From contig JAFZKR010000019.1 of assembly GCA_017551845.1 (NCBI GenBank), forward strand, positions 1-10,260: a DNA stretch of 10,260 nucleotides, given 5' to 3'. The stretch comes from Bacteroidaceae bacterium. Its GTDB lineage: Bacteria > Bacteroidota > Bacteroidia > Bacteroidales > Bacteroidaceae. Both the position numbers and the translations under genes were made by a program. How positions within the stretch are numbered: the first letter of the stretch is position 1; the number at the start of each line of letters is the position of its first letter. Shown piece by piece: positions 7,920 to 10,260 of this stretch. Under the pieces are notes generated by a model that saw only the letters and a program-made list of their open reading frames with translations, was not told where the DNA came from and made no database searches.

Positions 7920-7923
7920 AGTT

Positions 7924-9465
7924 TCAAAATGTAGAGAGAGGAATCCCCAATTCCACATTGAGGTCATCTGTCACACTGCTCAAAGCAGCCGATTGCATCT
8001 GATTGGTGTCAGTCAGCATACTGGTCAGATAAGGTTTGACATAAGAGAGAATCAGCATTTGTAGCATAATGACTTTTCTATCGGAGACCTCTTCAGTGCT
8101 GTCATTCTTAAGTAATTCCGTACACAGTTTATGTACTCCTTCCTCGAACTCATCAATGACAACTCCGCTGCGTGGGTTTCTGTTCTCGTTACCGGCATTG
8201 TGTATCATAAACCCTTCACTCAATGATGTGCCCAGATACTCCATCAGCAGTCTGGTTGTCTGTTGCGGTGTGTCAGGCAGTATCGTTGGTGGCAGTCCAA
8301 GGATTGACAAAGTATTACGGTAGCTTTCAATAGTAGGCCAAAACTCTTTGATATGCCAGGCAAGTCCATAGACAAGGTTTGACATAAGGCGATTGTAGCA
8401 CTCTGTCTGCATGTCTGCTACCGATGGAATAGACTTGATGTATCCCGTGCTGACGTTCCACTTGGTAAAACTGCGGTTGACGCTGATTATACGCCAGGCG
8501 TTGGGGTAACTCACGACAGAGCCTGTCGATATGTCAACCAGACTGTCTATGATGTTGTCCGTCTTATACCTGTATTGTGCTATGTCGTGCAGGTGCTGAT
8601 GGCCGGTAAGCACCAGATGAATGCCGTGTTCAATCATACCTTCGGCCACATCCCTGTAGTTCTCCACAACGTAAGGAAATTGTAATGTGGCTTGTCCGTC
8701 ATAGTGCTCGACGGCGTTGTGATGCTGCATTGCAATCACTTGCTTTCCTTGTGAGTGAGCTAAATCAGCCTGTTCCCACATCCATTCCAGCGTAGCTTTA
8801 CGTATCCTGCCGGCCGTCTGGTTGTGATTAACGGTGTCGCCTCTTCCAACATGAAGGTTTTCCTCATATCTATTGGTGTCAAGACAGATAAGCACCAGCC
8901 CCGGGAGCGGCTCACAGGTGAATGACAATGATGCCGGGTCTCTCACAGTCTCTTCCCGGGAGTAACCATAGTCGCGATACAACCGGGCGAACTGCTCAGG
9001 CAAAATACTCTCAGCCTCTCTTGTGACATCGCCCATAAAGTAAACACTCTTAGGATTGTCAATATCGTGGTTGCCGGGAATAACAATCACCGGGATTCCG
9101 ACTGTGCGAATACGTTCCAGCATACTTACTACTAGTTGATGACTTAACAACTCGCCATCTTTTGTCAGGTCACCGGGAATAAGTACAAGATCAGGCTTCT
9201 TGTCCAGTACAATTTCAATAGCGGCATTAAGTACCTCAGCGCTTTCCTCAAGCATTTTAGGGTCATCCTTTACGTAGCTTTCATAAGCTTCGCCCTTCTC
9301 TATGAGCAGTTCCGGTGACATAACGTGAATGTCACTCATGATGAAAATGCTGTAGCCGGTATCCGAATTATCGGCAGGCTCCACCTTATCGTCAGAGCAT
9401 GATGACAAACCTATGATTAACAGTAATGTGGCGGCTAACCTTACAAGAGAAGTCTTTTTTATCAT
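7924..9465 (-). CDS. Calcineurin-like metallophosphoesterase lipoprotein
   Basis: This predicted exported phosphoesterase has 513 residues. Its signal peptide ends in lipobox LSSC, with Cys23 lipidated. The residues after Cys23 are SDDK, an acidic stretch resembling the lipoprotein export signal that sends Bacteroidota lipoproteins to the cell surface, so surface exposure is plausible. The metal-binding motifs of calcineurin-like phosphoesterases are complete: DIH (45-47), GD (98-99), GNHD (131-134), His248/His249 and GHQH (288-291). About 200 residues follow the catalytic core; they match no domain I recognise and may be a helical family-specific extension. The substrate could be a phosphomonoester, a phosphodiester or a nucleotide; motifs alone do not decide. 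The gene lies 39 nt after the small membrane protein gene and probably shares its promoter. Confidence 0.9.
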   Translation of the reverse strand: MIKKTSLVRLAATLLLIIGLSSCSDDKVEPADNSDTGYSIFIMSDIHVMSPELLIEKGEAYESYVKDDPKMLEESAEVLNAAIEIVLDKKPDLVLIPGDLTKDGELLSHQLVVSMLERIRTVGIPVIVIPGNHDIDNPKSVYFMGDVTREAESILPEQFARLYRDYGYSREETVRDPASLSFTCEPLPGLVLICLDTNRYEENLHVGRGDTVNHNQTAGRIRKATLEWMWEQADLAHSQGKQVIAMQHHNAVEHYDGQATLQFPYVVENYRDVAEGMIEHGIHLVLTGHQHLHDIAQYRYKTDNIIDSLVDISTGSVVSYPNAWRIISVNRSFTKWNVSTGYIKSIPSVADMQTECYNRLMSNLVYGLAWHIKEFWPTIESYRNTLSILGLPPTILPDTPQQTTRLLMEYLGTSLSEGFMIHNAGNENRNPRSGVVIDEFEEGVHKLCTELLKNDSTEEVSDRKVIMLQMLILSYVKPYLTSMLTDTNQMQSAALSSVTDDLNVELGIPLSTF

Positions 9466-9494
9466 TTGTAGGGAAAACTGCAGGATGATGCTGT

Positions 9495-9504
9495 CCTGAT
9501 CAGG
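9495..9504. repeat. 10-bp perfect palindrome between membrane protein and phosphoesterase genes
   Basis: CCTGATCAGG lies directly downstream of the stop codon of the small membrane protein. It overlaps another small dyad, CAGGA (9481-9485) with TCCTG (9494-9498). There is no T-tract, so it is not a standard terminator. It could stabilise or process the shared transcript. Confidence 0.4.
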
Positions 9505-9918
9505 TTAATCTTGCTTAGATTGAGAATCCTTGTTTTCTGTCCACTGGCTTTTATAGCGGCGGAAGAAACCTAGTATTACTGCACTGATAATAAATAAGGC
9601 ACTGAATATCTCTGCAACAATATCCGTATCTAACATGTACGAGTAACGTATGGCAGCAATCAAGCCGACAAAACAAGCAATCATACAGAAGAAACTGGCT
9701 CTATAGATTGATTTTTTTGTTGATGGCTTCAATGAATCCAATTTGTTGCCAGGGTTGAAAACAATCATCCAGATGATGCTTGCTGCAGCCAAAATGCCAC
9801 ATGGTAAAGCGACAAGTTTAGCTCTATGTGATATCAGGGCAAGTAAGAAGAGTCCAACGGCAACAACCAGCCCGATGATACTTATCATGTAAATGTCTCT
9901 TTTTGAATCTGATTTCAT
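9505..9918 (-). CDS. Small four-helix membrane protein, unknown function
   Basis: The product is a hydrophobic protein of 137 residues, with four predicted transmembrane helices near 9-29, 35-54, 74-92 and 100-119. It has a positively charged loop (KPSTKKSIYR, 64-73) and a hydrophilic, Lys/Gln-rich C-terminal tail (120-137). Both ends would lie on the same side, probably the cytoplasm by the positive-inside rule. No conserved motif was recognised, and I cannot assign a family. The ATG at 9916-9918 lies about 26 nt downstream of a good Bacteroidota promoter on the minus strand. The phosphoesterase lipoprotein follows after 39 nt, so the two probably form an operon. It is credible as a gene because it has a matching promoter, coherent membrane topology and tight spacing. 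Confidence 0.75.
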   Translation of the reverse strand: MKSDSKRDIYMISIIGLVVAVGLFLLALISHRAKLVALPCGILAAASIIWMIVFNPGNKLDSLKPSTKKSIYRASFFCMIACFVGLIAAIRYSYMLDTDIVAEIFSALFIISAVILGFFRRYKSQWTENKDSQSKQD

Positions 9919-9943
9919 AATTGTAAGAAAAGGGTTTGTGCTT

Positions 9944-9975
9944 GCAAATTAAGGAATTATTGGGGGATTGTGCAA
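9944..9975 (-). promoter_or_regulatory. Promoter of the membrane protein-phosphoesterase pair
   Basis: On the minus strand, TTG (9975-9973) is followed after 20 nt by TTAATTTGC (9952-9944). The second motif differs from TAnnTTTGC only at the second base. The spacing is typical of the Bacteroidota -33/-7 promoter. Initiation would be around 9938, about 20 nt before the ATG. Confidence 0.6.
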
Positions 9976-9987
9976 GAGTTCAGAACT

Positions 9988-10081
9988 GTCCTTGTGGACT
10001 ATAACTCGGAGTTATCACCAAACACTCCCCTTACGGGTAGTGTTTGTAATGATGACCCCTGGCCCTGCCACAGGACATCAT
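9988..10081. other. Structured intergenic stretch with four consecutive hairpins
   Basis: Four dyads lie in series. The first is GTCC-TTGT-GGAC (9988-9999). The second is ATAACT-CGG-AGTTAT (10001-10015). The third is AAACACT/AGTGTTT with inner CCC/GGG (10020-10045). The fourth is ATGATG/CATCAT with inner TGGC/GCCA (10049-10081). No coding frame of note is visible. On the plus strand a T6 terminator follows directly, so this could be the body of a small RNA, but I find no good plus-strand promoter. It could also be a decayed repeat. Confidence 0.45.
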
Positions 10082-10086
10082 ACAAC

Positions 10087-10146
10087 AAAAAACAGACCTG
10101 AACTCCCTTGAAAGCAAGCTTTCAGATGATTTCAGGTCTGTTTTTT
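10087..10146. terminator. Bidirectional rho-independent terminator
   Basis: A long dyad pairs AAAAAACAGACCTGAA (10087-10102) with its exact complement at 10131-10146, 16 bp in all. The stem top is further folded by TGAAAG (10109-10114) with CTTTCA (10119-10124). The A6/T6 flanks give a U-tract on either strand. On the minus strand it lies 2 nt beyond the encoded CCA end of tRNA-Lys, so it is the tRNA terminator. On the plus strand it could end a transcript from the structured stretch to its left. Confidence 0.85.
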
Positions 10147-10148
10147 CT

Positions 10149-10224
10149 TGGTGATCCGCTCGGGGTTCGAACCCGAGACCCCATCCTTAAAAGGGATGTG
10201 CTCTACCTGCTGAGCTAGCGGATC
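10149..10224 (-). tRNA. tRNA-Lys (anticodon UUU)
   Basis: This is a 76-nt cloverleaf on the minus strand. The acceptor stem GATCCGC/GCGGATC is perfect. The D arm is GCTC-AGCAGGTA-GAGC. The anticodon stem CATCC/GGATG encloses loop CTTTTAA, with anticodon TTT at plus 10189-10191, reading Lys AAA/AAG. The T arm TCGGG-TTCGAAC-CCCGA is canonical. The discriminator A is followed by an encoded CCA (10151-10149). A -7 box lies upstream and a strong terminator immediately downstream, so it appears to be a single-gene transcription unit. Confidence 0.97.
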
Positions 10225-10249
10225 TACCTCTAATTGCCGTTAAGCGGGT

Positions 10250-10258
10250 GCAAAGATA
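10250..10258 (-). promoter_or_regulatory. -7 box of tRNA-Lys promoter
   Basis: Minus-strand TATCTTTGC is a perfect TAnnTTTGC match, 25 nt upstream of the mature tRNA 5' end. The -33 element would lie beyond the right edge of the window. Confidence 0.65.
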
Positions 10259-10260
10259 GA

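Noticed and set aside
7917..7930. Terminator between the convergent guaA and phosphoesterase genes
   Set aside because: Only 4 nt separate the stop codons and I see no stem with a T-tract across the junction.
10149..10224. tRNA-Lys as an integration site for a mobile element
   Set aside because: No integrase gene and no second copy of the tRNA 3' end is visible in the window.
1..10260. CRISPR array, insertion sequence or prophage genes
   Set aside because: No regularly spaced repeats, transposase motifs, terminal inverted repeats of IS size or phage structural genes are seen.

Overview
The window reads as chromosomal DNA from a member of the Bacteroidota, most likely order Bacteroidales. 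Three things support this: several matches to the Bacteroidota -7 promoter element TAnnTTTG placed just upstream of genes; general absence of purine-rich Shine-Dalgarno sequences; and protein families typical of the group (a TIGR04133-type radical SAM/SPASM protein, a DUF6057-like membrane protein, Bacteroidota-style HflX and lipoproteins). I cannot name the genus or species.

Layout. Positions 38-2013 (minus strand) hold a two-gene operon, rsmI followed by hflX, overlapping by ATGA. Both are ribosome/rRNA-related housekeeping genes. A compact divergent promoter region (about 2014-2099) separates it from a plus-strand run of four genes: a radical SAM/SPASM enzyme (2100-3179), a polytopic membrane protein with a soluble C-terminal half (3219-4946), a lipoprotein with a c-type heme motif and a TolB/PD40-like propeller (4943-6382, ATGA overlap with the previous gene), and guaA, GMP synthase (6399-7919). 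The four genes are spaced 39, -4 and 16 nt apart and may be co-transcribed; an extra -7-like box lies before the membrane protein.

guaA converges, with only 4 nt between stop codons, on a minus-strand pair: a small four-helix membrane protein (9505-9918), which is upstream, followed by a calcineurin-like phosphoesterase lipoprotein (7924-9465). A good promoter sits ahead of the pair at 9944-9975. The right end holds tRNA-Lys(UUU) with encoded CCA on the minus strand (10149-10224), its promoter -7 box, and a strong bidirectional terminator (10087-10146). Between the terminator and the membrane-protein promoter lies about 100 bp with four consecutive potential hairpins that no gene explains.

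The most unusual part is the uncharacterised trio radical SAM/SPASM - membrane protein - CxxCH propeller lipoprotein. It could be an envelope maturation or redox module, but its function cannot be deduced from this sequence. The rest is ordinary chromosomal content.
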